Origin: Paenibacillus elgii NBRC 100335 | Lineage (GTDB): Bacteria > Bacillota > Bacilli > Paenibacillales > NBRC-103111 | NCBI RefSeq assembly: GCF_004000865.1 | Contig: NZ_BIMB01000004.1 | Coordinates: 186,001-250,000, forward strand | Direction of reading: 5' to 3' | DNA length: 64,000 bases | Part shown: positions 38,397 to 47,503 of the stretch, one piece after another | How the letters are laid out: the number at the start of each line of letters is the position of its first letter | Position numbering within the stretch: the first letter of the stretch is position 1 | Translations under genes and position numbers: made by a program | Notes under the pieces: generated by a model | Seen by the model: only the letters and a program-made list of their open reading frames with translations | What the model was told of the DNA's origin: nothing | Databases searched by the model: none

Positions 38397-38837
38397 CTAT
38401 TTATGATTCCTCATCCATACCATCCGGTACTCTTCCGTCGACGTCGCTTCGTCGATCATTTCCTCTTCGATGCGGAAGCCTTGCTTCTCATAGAAGCGGA
38501 CGGCGCGCTCGTTCTCGCGGTACACCTGCAGCCGGATCGCGGTCCGGTCTTGTTTGACATGGTCAAGCAGCTGCTTGCCCAGCCCTTTCTTATGATGCCT
38601 GCTGTCGATAAACAAGGCGGCCAGGTAGTCGTCTACCATGGAAACAAACCCTGCAACGTGTCCGCCTTCCTCGATCACAACCGTATCGGCCATCGGCAAA
38701 TACTTTGTCTTCATCTCTTCCGCATTCGTCCGCCAATATTCTGCATCGATAAACGGATGGGCGGTCAAGGATTCCTGCAGCCATAGCTCAACTAAAAAAT
38801 CGAGATCTTGGGGACCGCTCGGTCGGATGCTTCTCAT
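38397..38837 (-). CDS. GNAT-family N-acetyltransferase
   Basis: 146 residues with a complete GNAT fold: RPSGPQDLDFLVELW at the start, VAGFVSMVDDYLAALFIDSRHHKKGLGKQLLDHVK as the acetyl-CoA loop, then LQVYRENERAVRFYEKQGFRIEEE. It should transfer an acetyl group to an amine; the substrate cannot be read from sequence. A single gene with no operon partner. Confidence 0.9.
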   Translation of the reverse strand: MRSIRPSGPQDLDFLVELWLQESLTAHPFIDAEYWRTNAEEMKTKYLPMADTVVIEEGGHVAGFVSMVDDYLAALFIDSRHHKKGLGKQLLDHVKQDRTAIRLQVYRENERAVRFYEKQGFRIEEEMIDEATSTEEYRMVWMRNHK

Positions 38838-38931
38838 TCGGACAGTTCACTCCTGTTTGTTCGTTTTTCGAATCATGCTCATCGAGACGATGCACGTTCA
38901 GTCTCCGGGAAAAAGCCTATCGGCTAAGCGG

Positions 38932-40392
38932 CTATCGCTTATTCCGGTCCATATACCAGCGCGCCAGCTCCCGCGCCTCTTGCTCCGGCAAGCCCGCCAG
39001 ACGGAAAAATGCGCCGCGTCTGCCCGACGCCACGGCAATCTGCAAGGTAGACAAGCCGAGCCTGCGCTGAAGCGGCCCGATCTCTACGCTGACGGACTGC
39101 ACCCGCGACAGCGGGATAACCGCCGTCGTCTTCGCCAACCGGCGGAAGCGCAAGACAAGCATCCGGCCTTCCCGGCTCCAGCCCGCGTTCCGGTATCTCC
39201 ACCATTGCCAGATCATGACCAGCGGACACAGCAGCAGTCCGACATAAGCCCACGGGGTAATCAACCCGGCAGCCGCCGCAGCCAGCGCCAGCACGAGCGG
39301 AGCAGGCAGCGCATAGCCCCACAGCGCCCGCCGCGGCAGCGCATGATGCTTCAGCGAAGCCGGAACCTCGAATTGAGGCGTCATCCGCTTCACAAATTCG
39401 CCGATCTCGCGATTGCGGAGCAGCGGGAACAAATGCGCGTTCTCCCCCTTTTGCACGCCATAGCCGACGGTTTCCGCATAAAGCGCCGAATAGCCGAACA
39501 GCTGCCACAGCGGCTCCTCCACGATGCGGATCGCCTGAATCCGCCGGAGCGGAACGGTCACTTGCCGGCGCTCCAGCAAGCCCCGGGTCAGGAGCAGCTT
39601 GTTTTCTTTGCGCGTAATCGTAAAGTTTGCGAACTTCAAGACGGACGCGATCGCCGAGATCATCCACGCCACCAGCAAAATGCCCAGTGCGAACAAAGGG
39701 ATCATCGCCGCATCGAGCGCATTCCACAAGTAACGATACACATGGAAATCCGGAAACAGCTCATCAAGCTTGCCCATGGCCGCCGCCAGCAAAGAAACGG
39801 ACACCCCGAATCCGCCTGTGGTCAGCGCGGCAACGAACAAGCTTCCGACCGGAAGCTTGTAGGTTAACCGGAGCTTGGAAGGGTCGCTTCCGCTTCCCGC
39901 AGACAAGACCCCGGGCTCGGGCTGCTCTTGACCTTGAGGCGCTTTCCCCGGCTCCAGCATGCTCCGCAGCCGCGCGGCGTCCCCGCGGGCGAGGGCCGAG
40001 AACACCGCCTCCGGCTTCTGACCTCCGGCGGTCTGTACCTCGACGCGGACCAGACCGAACAGACGGTGAAGCACCCCTTCCGTCACGTCGACGGACTGAA
40101 TGCGTTCCAACGGAATGAACGTCTTTTTTTGCACGAATACGCCCTGCGTCACCTTAAGCTGCTCTTCCGACACTTCGTACCGGAACCGGCGCCAGGACAA
40201 AAATCCCCATACGATGGAGCCTACCAACGCAGCCAAGCTCCAACCAACCTGAAAATAAAGCGGGGTACCTGACCCGGAACGCGAATGCTTGGAAAGAAAA
40301 ATCACGATGAGCGGCACGATGAGTCCTTTGACGATCTGCAGCGAGACGAATACGGCGGCAAACGGGTGAAGCCTTCCCTCAGAGGTCTTCAT
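38932..40392 (-). CDS. ydbT: YdbT-like membrane protein with three PH-like domains
   Basis: 486 residues from the ATG at 40392, overlapping the end of ydbS by 14 bases. Two membrane helices near the N-terminus (FVSLQIVKGLIVPLIVIFL; VGWSLAALVGSIVWGFL) and two later pairs separate three bacterial PH-like (bPH2) segments, each starting with a pattern such as VTQGVFVQKKTFIPLERIQSVDV or LTRGLLERRQVTVPLRRIQAIRI. ydbST pairs are common in Firmicutes; YdbST has been linked to antimicrobial tolerance in Bacillus, but its mechanism is not established. Confidence 0.85.
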   Translation of the reverse strand: MKTSEGRLHPFAAVFVSLQIVKGLIVPLIVIFLSKHSRSGSGTPLYFQVGWSLAALVGSIVWGFLSWRRFRYEVSEEQLKVTQGVFVQKKTFIPLERIQSVDVTEGVLHRLFGLVRVEVQTAGGQKPEAVFSALARGDAARLRSMLEPGKAPQGQEQPEPGVLSAGSGSDPSKLRLTYKLPVGSLFVAALTTGGFGVSVSLLAAAMGKLDELFPDFHVYRYLWNALDAAMIPLFALGILLVAWMISAIASVLKFANFTITRKENKLLLTRGLLERRQVTVPLRRIQAIRIVEEPLWQLFGYSALYAETVGYGVQKGENAHLFPLLRNREIGEFVKRMTPQFEVPASLKHHALPRRALWGYALPAPLVLALAAAAAGLITPWAYVGLLLCPLVMIWQWWRYRNAGWSREGRMLVLRFRRLAKTTAVIPLSRVQSVSVEIGPLQRRLGLSTLQIAVASGRRGAFFRLAGLPEQEARELARWYMDRNKR

Positions 40393-40855
40393 GGGACACC
40401 TTCGCCAGCTCCGCAATCCGCACGCGCAGCACTTCCGCCGTCTCGCTGGTCAGCGCAGGGATCTGATGGCTGCCCGCCGCCGTGGAGAACGTAATGCCCG
40501 CCAGCCCGTAGGCCCGCAGCAGCGGACCTTGATGCGTATCGACATGCTGGATGCGCACCATCGGAATGAGCGTCCGCTTGACGAACATGACCCCTTGCTG
40601 CAGCATAATTTCGTCTTCCCGCACCTCGTAACGCCACCGTTTCCAGCGCAGCTCGGGCATGACAAGAACCGTCAGGACGATTTCCGCCAGCACGCCTGCC
40701 GCAACTACACCAGGAATCCACCCCGGCCAATGAAAGCGATGCGCGAGATAAAATACGGCGGCGGCCAGCAGGGCGGAGACCGTCGAAGCGATGAAGCCGC
40801 TCCATCTCCAGACGATGATGGCTTTGCGGTCAATTTGTTCCTGCGGCTCGATCAT
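40379..40855 (-). CDS. ydbS: YdbS-like membrane protein with one PH-like domain
   Basis: 158 residues with two adjoining membrane helices (residues 15-55: FIASTVSALLAAAVFYLAH, then GVVAAGVLAEIVLTVLV) and one bPH2 domain (EIMLQQGVMFVKRTLIPMVRIQHVDTHQGPLLRAYGL). It precedes and overlaps ydbT, so the two likely form one membrane complex. GGAGTG lies before the ATG. Confidence 0.85.
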   Translation of the reverse strand: MIEPQEQIDRKAIIVWRWSGFIASTVSALLAAAVFYLAHRFHWPGWIPGVVAAGVLAEIVLTVLVMPELRWKRWRYEVREDEIMLQQGVMFVKRTLIPMVRIQHVDTHQGPLLRAYGLAGITFSTAAGSHQIPALTSETAEVLRVRIAELAKVSHEDL

Positions 40856-40957
40856 TCGATTTCACTCCAATACGTGGCAAAAAGCTTTATCGTTTTATTA
40901 TCGAACAAACGGGTCCGCTCTGCAACCGCCTAGCCCTGGCGTCATCCTGAAAAGACA

Positions 40958-41000
40958 AAAGCCCGGCGCGGTTCATGCTTAGCATGCCGTTTCGGGCTTT
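40958..41000 (-). terminator. Terminator of the MmyB-like regulator gene
   Basis: aaagcccg and cgggcttt (ending at 41000) with an inner gcatg hairpin, followed on the minus strand by tttt-rich sequence. Confidence 0.7.
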
Positions 41001-41058
41001 AGTTGCATGGTTCAGGTGAATCCGCCGGGGCTCCCCAGGCACGGCCGCCACGGACTGG

Positions 41059-41940
41059 TCACACCGGTTCAGTCGTGCCGGGATCGTCCTTCGCCGCCTC
41101 TTCCTGGAGCAGACCGGCCAACTTGCGGTCGGTCCCCTCGTCGGACAGCGGACGATACAGCGTCAGCTTCAAATCCGGATCGTCGTAAAGCTGGAACGTA
41201 ATATGCTCCATGATCAGCGTACCCGCCTTGGGGTGCCGCATTTCCTTTCTTCCGATCGGCGTGCCGAAAATGTCGTGTCTCGGCCACCATGCGCCGAATT
41301 CCGGACTGAGCTCCGTCAGCTCCTCGACCAATGCCTTGAACCACGGTTCGCCGACGAACCGGCTGCAGGTTGAGCGGAATTGCGCAAGCAGCCGCTGCGC
41401 ATGGTCTTCCCAATCCGCCAGCAGCGCCCGGTACGCGGGCGAGGCAAAGCAGCGCCAGAGCGCGTTCCGCTCTTTATCGTTCATCCGGTTAAAATCGCCG
41501 AACACCACGCACGCCGCTTGATTCCAAGCGATGACGTCCCACCGGTGATCGGTGACGTAAGCCGGGCAATCGGCAAAATGGTCCATGAAATTTTGCAGCA
41601 CGGGATGCGTTTTGTCCTTGCGGGATATGGCGGCTTGGGCCGGCGGCAGTTGCTGATGCGCCAGCAGAAACAGGTGGTTCCGCTCCTCCACGCTCAAACG
41701 AAACACCTGAGCGAGGCTTTCCAATACTTCGGCCGACACATGGATGTCTCTCCCCTGCTCCAGCCATGTATACCACGTCAAGCCTACCCCGGCCAGTTGG
41801 GCTAACTCTTCCCGCCGAAGTCCTTTGGCCTTGCGCCGGGGGCCTGTCGGCAGTCCGAAATCCGCAGGCAGCAGCCGGCTTCGGCGCGACTTCAGAAAAT
41901 CCCCCAGTTCCTTTCTCCGCTCCTGATCTTGACGAATCAC
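41059..41940 (-). CDS. XRE regulator with MmyB-like ligand-binding domain
   Basis: 293 residues from a GTG at 41940, nine bases after GGAGG. The N-terminal helix-turn-helix (GLRREELAQLAGVGLTWYTWLEQGR) is followed by the MmyB-type domain (AYVTDHRWDVIAWNQAACVVFGDF, RFVGEPWFKALVEELTELSPEFGAWWPRHDI, GTLIMEHITFQL). Members of this family bind fatty-acid-like ligands and usually regulate a neighbouring oxidoreductase or exporter. The divergent MFS transporter at 42068, with about 130 bases between, is the likely target. Confidence 0.9.
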   Translation of the reverse strand: MIRQDQERRKELGDFLKSRRSRLLPADFGLPTGPRRKAKGLRREELAQLAGVGLTWYTWLEQGRDIHVSAEVLESLAQVFRLSVEERNHLFLLAHQQLPPAQAAISRKDKTHPVLQNFMDHFADCPAYVTDHRWDVIAWNQAACVVFGDFNRMNDKERNALWRCFASPAYRALLADWEDHAQRLLAQFRSTCSRFVGEPWFKALVEELTELSPEFGAWWPRHDIFGTPIGRKEMRHPKAGTLIMEHITFQLYDDPDLKLTLYRPLSDEGTDRKLAGLLQEEAAKDDPGTTEPV

Positions 41941-42067
41941 AGGGTTTTTCTCCTCCCAAAACCGTTACTCCGAATACTAGGATAAACAAGAATCTATTTA
42001 GATGATTGTAGTTCCTATAACATGACGTTGTAAAGAAATCCATCCACCGGATAAGGAGGTGATTCGG

Positions 42068-43297
42068 ATGAAAGCTTCTGCTGCCGAAGCGACGCAGCGT
42101 ACCCTTTTGACACCCGGCTTGGTGTTTCTTATGGCTGTGACCTGTGGCTTTACCGTAGCCAATGTGTATATCAACCAGACGCTGCTGGTGAGCATGGCGC
42201 ATACGTTCCGGACGACTGAAGTGCAGATCGGACTTGTGGCGACGCTGGTACAGATCGGCTATGCGCTCGGCAACCTGTTTCTCGTACCGCTCGGGGACCG
42301 GGTGGAGCGGAGGAGGCTGATTATCGCGCTGCTTGGTCTCGTCAGCCTCGCCTTGGCGTTGGCCGCGCTGGCGCCGAGCGCAAGCTGGCTGATTGCCGCC
42401 CATCTGCTGATCGGGGCGACGACCGTTGTCCCACAGATCGTCTTTCCGTGGGCCGCGGAGCTGTCCAATGTCCGGCAGCGCGGCAACGTGCTGGGGAAAG
42501 TAGCCATCGGACTCATCTGCGGCATTTTCGGCGCCAGGCTGCTTAGCGGAATCGTCGACGCCCAACTTGGCTGGCGGGCGATGTACTGGATTTCGCTTGC
42601 CTGCATGCTGCTGCTCATCGGATGGGTGCGCTGGAAGTTCCCGCGGAGCAAGCCGTCCGGCGCTCTGACGTATGGAGCGCTTTTGCGGTCCCTGGGGCCG
42701 TTGTTATTGAAGGAACCCGTCCTGCGGCAAGCCTGCTTAAGTCAAGGCATGGTGTTCGGCGCGTTCAGCATATTTTGGACCACTCTGGCGTTCCTGCTAA
42801 AATCGCCCTCTTACTCGCTAGGAAGCGAATTCGTCGGCATCGTAGGTTTGGTCGGTTTCGGAGGCGTGTTTGCCTCGCCCGTCATCGGACGCATCATTGA
42901 CCGCAAAGGCGCGTGGCTTGCCAACCTGCTGTGCTTGCTGGTCGTTGTGGCTTCGTTCCTGCTTCTTACGATTTCGGGCAACCGGCTGCCGGTCCTGCTG
43001 CTCGGCGCATTCCTGCTCACCGTCGGCACGCAAGCGAACCAAGTCGCCTGCCAAGCGAGGATCTTCGCGCTGTCTGCCGAAGTGCGCAGCCGGTTGAACG
43101 GCTTGTACATGGTTTCGACCTTTCTGGGCGGCGCGGCCGGCTCCTATCTAGGAGTACTGGCGTGGAGCCACGGACAGTGGAGCATGGTGTGCCTGACAGG
43201 ATCGCTCATGGTTGCCGCGTCGTTCGGCGGACTGGTCGGACGCCGGCGCAATCCAGCGCATGGGGCGAGATCTGTGGAGGAAAAATCCGGAGTTTGA
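42068..43297 (+). CDS. MFS transporter
   Basis: 409 residues from the ATG at 42068, eight bases after AAGGAGG; the GTG at 42059 overlaps that ribosome site. Twelve predicted membrane helices and the family loop motif LGDRVERRRLI between helices 2 and 3 place it in the major facilitator superfamily. It is likely a proton-driven drug or metabolite exporter. The divergent MmyB-type regulator probably controls it, and the carboxymuconolactone decarboxylase-like gene follows after 27 bases. Confidence 0.9.
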   Translation: MKASAAEATQRTLLTPGLVFLMAVTCGFTVANVYINQTLLVSMAHTFRTTEVQIGLVATLVQIGYALGNLFLVPLGDRVERRRLIIALLGLVSLALALAALAPSASWLIAAHLLIGATTVVPQIVFPWAAELSNVRQRGNVLGKVAIGLICGIFGARLLSGIVDAQLGWRAMYWISLACMLLLIGWVRWKFPRSKPSGALTYGALLRSLGPLLLKEPVLRQACLSQGMVFGAFSIFWTTLAFLLKSPSYSLGSEFVGIVGLVGFGGVFASPVIGRIIDRKGAWLANLLCLLVVVASFLLLTISGNRLPVLLLGAFLLTVGTQANQVACQARIFALSAEVRSRLNGLYMVSTFLGGAAGSYLGVLAWSHGQWSMVCLTGSLMVAASFGGLVGRRRNPAHGARSVEEKSGV

Positions 43298-43324
43298 TAA
43301 TAAAGGTAAAAAGGAGCTTCTATT

Positions 43325-43750
43325 ATGTCATCTTCTCATGAACAAACGTACCAAAGGGGCTTAGATATTTTAGCCCAAATCGATAAAGAAAATTATCAGG
43401 CTATTATTGACAGCTTCAAGCACTCCCCCGCCCCCGATCTGGGGAGGCTCGCCGTCGAATTCAATTACGGACAGCTGTTTTCGCGTCCCGGATTGGATTT
43501 GAAGTCCCGCTTGCTCGCCTCCGTCGCAGGCTTGACGGCGCTGGGGAACACGCAGCAATTGCGGTTTTATATCAACGGAGCGCTTAACGTCGGCTGGACC
43601 GAGGAAGAAATTGTAGAAACGATCCTGCAGATGATTATCTATGCCGGGTTCCCGGTCGCGCTGAACGCGATCTTCACGGTCGCTCAGGAGGTGTTCGAAA
43701 GCAGGAGAGCGAACGAAGGCGGTCACGGTGAGAGTCAAGCGGCGGAATAA
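43325..43750 (+). CDS. Carboxymuconolactone decarboxylase family protein
   Basis: 141 residues with the CMD fold: FNYGQLFSRPGLDLKSRLLASVAGLTALG and NVGWTEEEIVETILQMIIYAGFPVALNAI. The CxxC of the AhpD peroxidase branch is absent, so it resembles the gamma-carboxymuconolactone decarboxylase branch, which often has other roles when found alone. AAAAAGGAG precedes the ATG. Probably co-transcribed with the MFS transporter. The 286 bases after it, up to the terminator at 44037, show no supported gene. Confidence 0.85.
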   Translation: MSSSHEQTYQRGLDILAQIDKENYQAIIDSFKHSPAPDLGRLAVEFNYGQLFSRPGLDLKSRLLASVAGLTALGNTQQLRFYINGALNVGWTEEEIVETILQMIIYAGFPVALNAIFTVAQEVFESRRANEGGHGESQAAE

Positions 43751-44036
43751 CGAAACGGATGGGGACGAGCTAGCGAAGGCGGAGAAGAATGAGCCTAAAC
43801 GTATGCGAATAAGGAGGAGTTAGCTAAGCGTCGGCTGATGTGGCGAGAATGAACAGGGATAAGGCAACGGAAGGCTGGAATGGTTAACTCGGACAAGTTA
43901 CAATTGACAGCCGGCAGGTACGTGCAGGAACCGACAGGGACGCTACGACTTACGTGCCGCGCAAACCTTTGCCAGATTGCCGTCCTCAAAAAAAGAGGTA
44001 TGCCTGACATCGCCTCGTACAATTGGGAAATACGAC

Positions 44037-44089
44037 GAAAAGACCGCTGCGAAGGCTGGAAACCAGTACTTTCGCGGCGGTCTTTCTTA
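44037..44089. terminator. Terminator between convergent genes
   Basis: aaagaccgctgcgaa pairs with ttcgcggcggtcttt (one mismatch), with T-rich sequence on both sides, between the decarboxylase-like gene and thuA. Confidence 0.7.
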
Positions 44090-44108
44090 TAGCTATGCGA
44101 TAGGAGAA

Positions 44109-44846
44109 TTAAGCGTTCACTTTCCCTTTAATCGCTTCGAGCGGCTTATGGTTGCCGTATTTCGGATACTCGCGCGTCGTCGGCGCGGCCCATTGGGCGG
44201 CATTGCGAATGACGCGGCACACTTGCTCGTTGTAATAGGTCGGGTATGTTTCGTGACCCGGACGGAAGTAGAAGATTTTGCCTTGGCCGCGATGGAACGT
44301 GCAGCCGCTGCGGAATACTTCGCCGCCCTCGAACCAGCTGACCATGATCAGCTCGTCCGGCTGCGGGATGTCAAAATGCTCGCCGTACATTTCCTCGGCC
44401 GGCAGCTCGATATATTCGCCGATGCCTTCGACGATCGGGTGGCCCGGGGATACGACCCAGATGCGCTCCTTCTCGTCGGCTTCGCGCCATTTGAGGTCGC
44501 AGCCGGTGCCCATGAGCTTTTTGAAAATTTTCGAAAAATGCCCCGAATGCAGCACGATCAGCCCCATGCCGTGCAGGACGCGCTGATGCACGCGCTCTAC
44601 GATCTCGTCCTGAACGTCGCCGTGGGCTTTATGGCCCCACCAGATCAGCACGTCGGTGTTGTTCAGCTTTTCTTCGGTCAAGCCATGCTCAGGCTCGTCC
44701 AGCGTCGCATAGGAAACTTCGAAGTCCGCGCCCAGCCCCTCGCCGATTGCCGTGTGAATGCCGTTCGGATATACGGAACGCACGATCTCGCTTTCTTTTT
44801 CATGACGGAATTCGTTCCAGACGGTTACGCGCAGTTTTTGGCTCAT
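44109..44846 (-). CDS. ThuA-like protein
   Basis: 245 residues from the ATG at 44846, nine bases after GGAGGG. It is a ThuA-family class I glutamine-amidotransferase-like fold ([76 protein letters not shown]). ThuA is associated with trehalose and other sugar utilisation; the biochemical role is not settled. A divergent AraC regulator lies 225 bases away and is a probable regulator. Confidence 0.88.
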   Translation of the reverse strand: MSQKLRVTVWNEFRHEKESEIVRSVYPNGIHTAIGEGLGADFEVSYATLDEPEHGLTEEKLNNTDVLIWWGHKAHGDVQDEIVERVHQRVLHGMGLIVLHSGHFSKIFKKLMGTGCDLKWREADEKERIWVVSPGHPIVEGIGEYIELPAEEMYGEHFDIPQPDELIMVSWFEGGEVFRSGCTFHRGQGKIFYFRPGHETYPTYYNEQVCRVIRNAAQWAAPTTREYPKYGNHKPLEAIKGKVNA

Positions 44847-45070
44847 GAGAGTGTCCCTCCACATTGGAATTGAAGCGTTTCTTACAGTATAGTGAATCCC
44901 TTTTCAAAAAGATATTCCCAATCCTGTTTCGTCTGTATGCAAAACTGCTATCGACGTCCGTTTCGTGATATACTGAATTGCATAATGTGCCTTGAGAGGC
45001 TATAAGCGGATCTATTCAAAAATGGCTTGCCGCTACTGTATACACCGAAGCGAGGTGCGTCTGCGAACCG

Positions 45071-46012
45071 ATGAAAACCGTCGTCGAAATGCCAATGGAA
45101 ACGGCCAGCGAGGAGGAGGTTATTTACCAGAACCCGCTGTTGTTCTTAAAAATATGGGAAATTCTCTCGGATTCGCCCTACCACGGCCTTTCGGAGAAAT
45201 GCCGGTGGCATTACCACAAGGAAGTGGAATTTCTAGCCATCATCGAGGGGCGGCTCGGCATCCAGACGAAGCATGAGTATACCGTCATCGGTCCCGGCGA
45301 TCTGATCGTGCTCGGGTCCTCGCAGCTGCACCGGACGGCCAAGCTCGATCCGGGAAGGCTTCGCTATATCGTGTTCCAGGTCGATTTGTCCCAGCATTTC
45401 GACCAGAGCACGATGCCTTACCTGCACTGCTTCTCGGAGCTGACGCAGCCGCTGTGGAAGCTGAATTATATTTTTCACGACCATGATGCAGCACGGCAGG
45501 AAGCGTACGCGCTCATCATGGATATCTTCGCAGAATCCCAAAGCCGGATGCGTGGCTACGAGCTGGCCATCAGCGCTTCGATCAAGCGGCTGATGCTGCT
45601 GCTCATGCGCAGCGATACGGCGGGGGTACTCGGCGGCGCGGAGGAAACCGAGCTGACCCGGCTCCGCCCGGCGCTCGATTACGTCGACCGGCATCTGAGC
45701 GAGAAAATCGCCGTGGAGGACATGTGCGGGCTGCTGAACCTGAGCTACCACTATTTCATTAAGTATTTCAAGAAGGTGATGGGCCTCTCCTTCGTCGATT
45801 ACGTCAACTACAAGCGCGTAAAAAAAGCCGAGCGCCTGCTGCTGACGCGCGATCTGAGCATCGTCGAGGTCGGCTTCGAGGTCGGCATCCCCAACATGGC
45901 CCAGTTTTACAAGCTGTTCAAGCGGCATAATCACTGCTCGCCAAAAGAGTTCAAGCAGCGGATGCGCGGCGAAGCCGGCGTCGGCGTGAACGAAGCCGCA
46001 CCGCAGGCGTAG
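45071..46012 (+). CDS. AraC-family transcriptional regulator (cupin type)
   Basis: 313 residues. The N-terminal cupin sensor (YHKEVEFLAIIEGRLGIQ, GPGDLIVLGSSQLHRT) binds a ligand, probably a sugar. Two helix-turn-helix motifs follow in the C-terminal 100 residues (IAVEDMCGLLNLSYHYFIKYFKKVMG and IVEVGFEVGIPNMAQFYKLFKRHNHCSPKEFKQ). The start at 45071 is uncertain: the ribosome site is poorly spaced. Divergent from thuA, so it likely regulates that gene. Confidence 0.9.
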   Translation: MKTVVEMPMETASEEEVIYQNPLLFLKIWEILSDSPYHGLSEKCRWHYHKEVEFLAIIEGRLGIQTKHEYTVIGPGDLIVLGSSQLHRTAKLDPGRLRYIVFQVDLSQHFDQSTMPYLHCFSELTQPLWKLNYIFHDHDAARQEAYALIMDIFAESQSRMRGYELAISASIKRLMLLLMRSDTAGVLGGAEETELTRLRPALDYVDRHLSEKIAVEDMCGLLNLSYHYFIKYFKKVMGLSFVDYVNYKRVKKAERLLLTRDLSIVEVGFEVGIPNMAQFYKLFKRHNHCSPKEFKQRMRGEAGVGVNEAAPQA

Positions 46013-46707
46013 CGGGGCGTAAGGCGGACGGGCGGGGGCAGTTGACGAGATGGGAGCGCGCGGCAGATGACACGGCGGTTGATGACGTGACCGTTCATAG
46101 ATGAAGACGGCGGGACGGGTGGTAACACACAGGCGACGTGACACTGCTGCTCGCAGCCTTCGTGATTGGCATGCACACAACGTCGTAACAGGATGGCGCG
46201 CTGGTAATGTGACTCTACGTGGGTACAGACGACGTAACGAGCGCCTATGATAACGGATGGTCAGTGAGTACAGACCCGTCGTGGCTGCACGAATGAGCGA
46301 AAACAACCCACGCCCTTTGCGCACCGCCCACTGTATTTTGGCATCTCCCCAATTTCTCCCCCACGTTCTACGTTCCTTCGGTACATTTTTCGTGCGCGAA
46401 TGGCAGGCTAGCGTACCAAAAGCTAGAGCGAGGGCACGGGAATCCAATATGCGAATGGCGGCGAGCGGCGAGCGAGTGCCCATACAAAATAGAGGAACTC
46501 AAGTAACTTATTCCCTCCGAACTAGGGGTGTCCGCGAAAATAGAGGAAGTACACTTCCTCTATCAGCCTTCGTCAGCAACAAATGCACATTTTTCGACAC
46601 GTATAAAGCATCTCAGTTCCGCTACACTTCGACGCCCCGCCAAAAGAAACAAATAAAGCATCTCTCGTGCTCTATTTGTCCAACACCTGCTACAAACCGC
46701 ACTCCCG
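46013..46707. other. Gene-free stretch with short repeats
   Basis: No coding frame looks real here. It holds a palindrome (46540-46563; arms atagaggaagt / acttcctctat), two copies of aaaatagaggaa (near 46487 and 46537), two of ataaagcatctc (near 46602 and 46653) and two of cgctacaa-like sequence. It may contain degenerate intergenic repeats. Confidence 0.4.
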
Positions 46708-47373
46708 CTACAAAAACATCGGTTTCCCATGCGGATTCAGCAGGTAAGCCCGAACGCGCAAGGTGCCCGAAGCCGGCACAAGCACCTGTCGCTTCAAGAG
46801 ACTCTGCAGCAACTCCCGCGCATAACGCACACTTACCCCTAAATGCTGACTCACTTCCGCGGGGGTCACCTGCCGCTGCTTATGAACGAGCAAGCGCACA
46901 ATTTCTTTCTCCTTCAGGGTCAACGCGATCGGCACGCTCTCGTCCCCGAACCATCTGCCCATCAGCTGTTGAATCATTTGCTGACAGCGCCGCGGCTTCT
47001 CTCTAATATCGTCGTAAGCAAAGCGAAACACCTTCCAATCGTCAATCACCAGATGGTTTTGCCTGACGAGTTGGTCGGCAAATTGCCAGCGGCTTGCATC
47101 CCGGCTATGCGGACCGTAGCCGTCGATTTCGAAGCATACTTTGAACGGCGGGCGCAAATAGGCAAAATCCAAGTAGCGTGTCCCATCCTTGAAATCATGA
47201 ACCTCAAACTCCGGATGCAGGTGCTCGAATCGTCCGACAGCCGGCCACCACACCTCCTGCAGAAAAAGCTTCTCCGCATGCCCAAGCCCCTCCTTCAACC
47301 GCCGTTGCCTCTCGCCAGCTGCTGACTGCACATGCGCATGCAAAAAAGCTTCGTAAGCTTCTTGAAATCTCAT
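46708..47373 (-). CDS. DUF559-like nuclease-fold protein with C-terminal winged helix
   Basis: 221 residues. The N-terminal 125 residues carry a Vsr/DUF559-like core: RYLDFAYLRP with Asp69, VCFEIDGYGPH with Glu82 and Asp84, then WKVFRFAYDDI. Residues 150-215 form a winged helix-turn-helix (LTLKEKEIVRLLVHKQRQVTPAEVSQHLGVSVRYARELLQSL). This pairing suggests site-directed nuclease or a regulator built on a nuclease fold. GGAGG precedes the ATG. It has no methylase or partner nearby. Confidence 0.75.
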   Translation of the reverse strand: MRFQEAYEAFLHAHVQSAAGERQRRLKEGLGHAEKLFLQEVWWPAVGRFEHLHPEFEVHDFKDGTRYLDFAYLRPPFKVCFEIDGYGPHSRDASRWQFADQLVRQNHLVIDDWKVFRFAYDDIREKPRRCQQMIQQLMGRWFGDESVPIALTLKEKEIVRLLVHKQRQVTPAEVSQHLGVSVRYARELLQSLLKRQVLVPASGTLRVRAYLLNPHGKPMFL

Positions 47374-47503
47374 TCCTCAGTCCACCTCCGGAAAAATAAA
47401 AAACCGCCCGATCCCCTTGCCGGAGATGGACGGTGTGTGCTTCACAACCAATTCGTATACCTTATCATAACGAATCAAGCAGCAACAAGCAAGGCGCGGA
47501 GCC

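Noticed and set aside
38638-39867. A 409-residue plus-strand frame across the acetyltransferase and ydbT
   Set aside because: It crosses two well-supported genes, is Arg/Gln/His-rich and shows no domain.
45233-46483. A 416-residue minus-strand frame opposite the AraC gene
   Set aside because: Low-complexity Arg/His/Leu content; the AraC gene on the plus strand has complete motifs.
46257-47006. A 249-residue plus-strand frame in the gene-free stretch
   Set aside because: Ser/Arg/Ala-rich without ribosome site, running into the opposite strand of the nuclease-fold gene.
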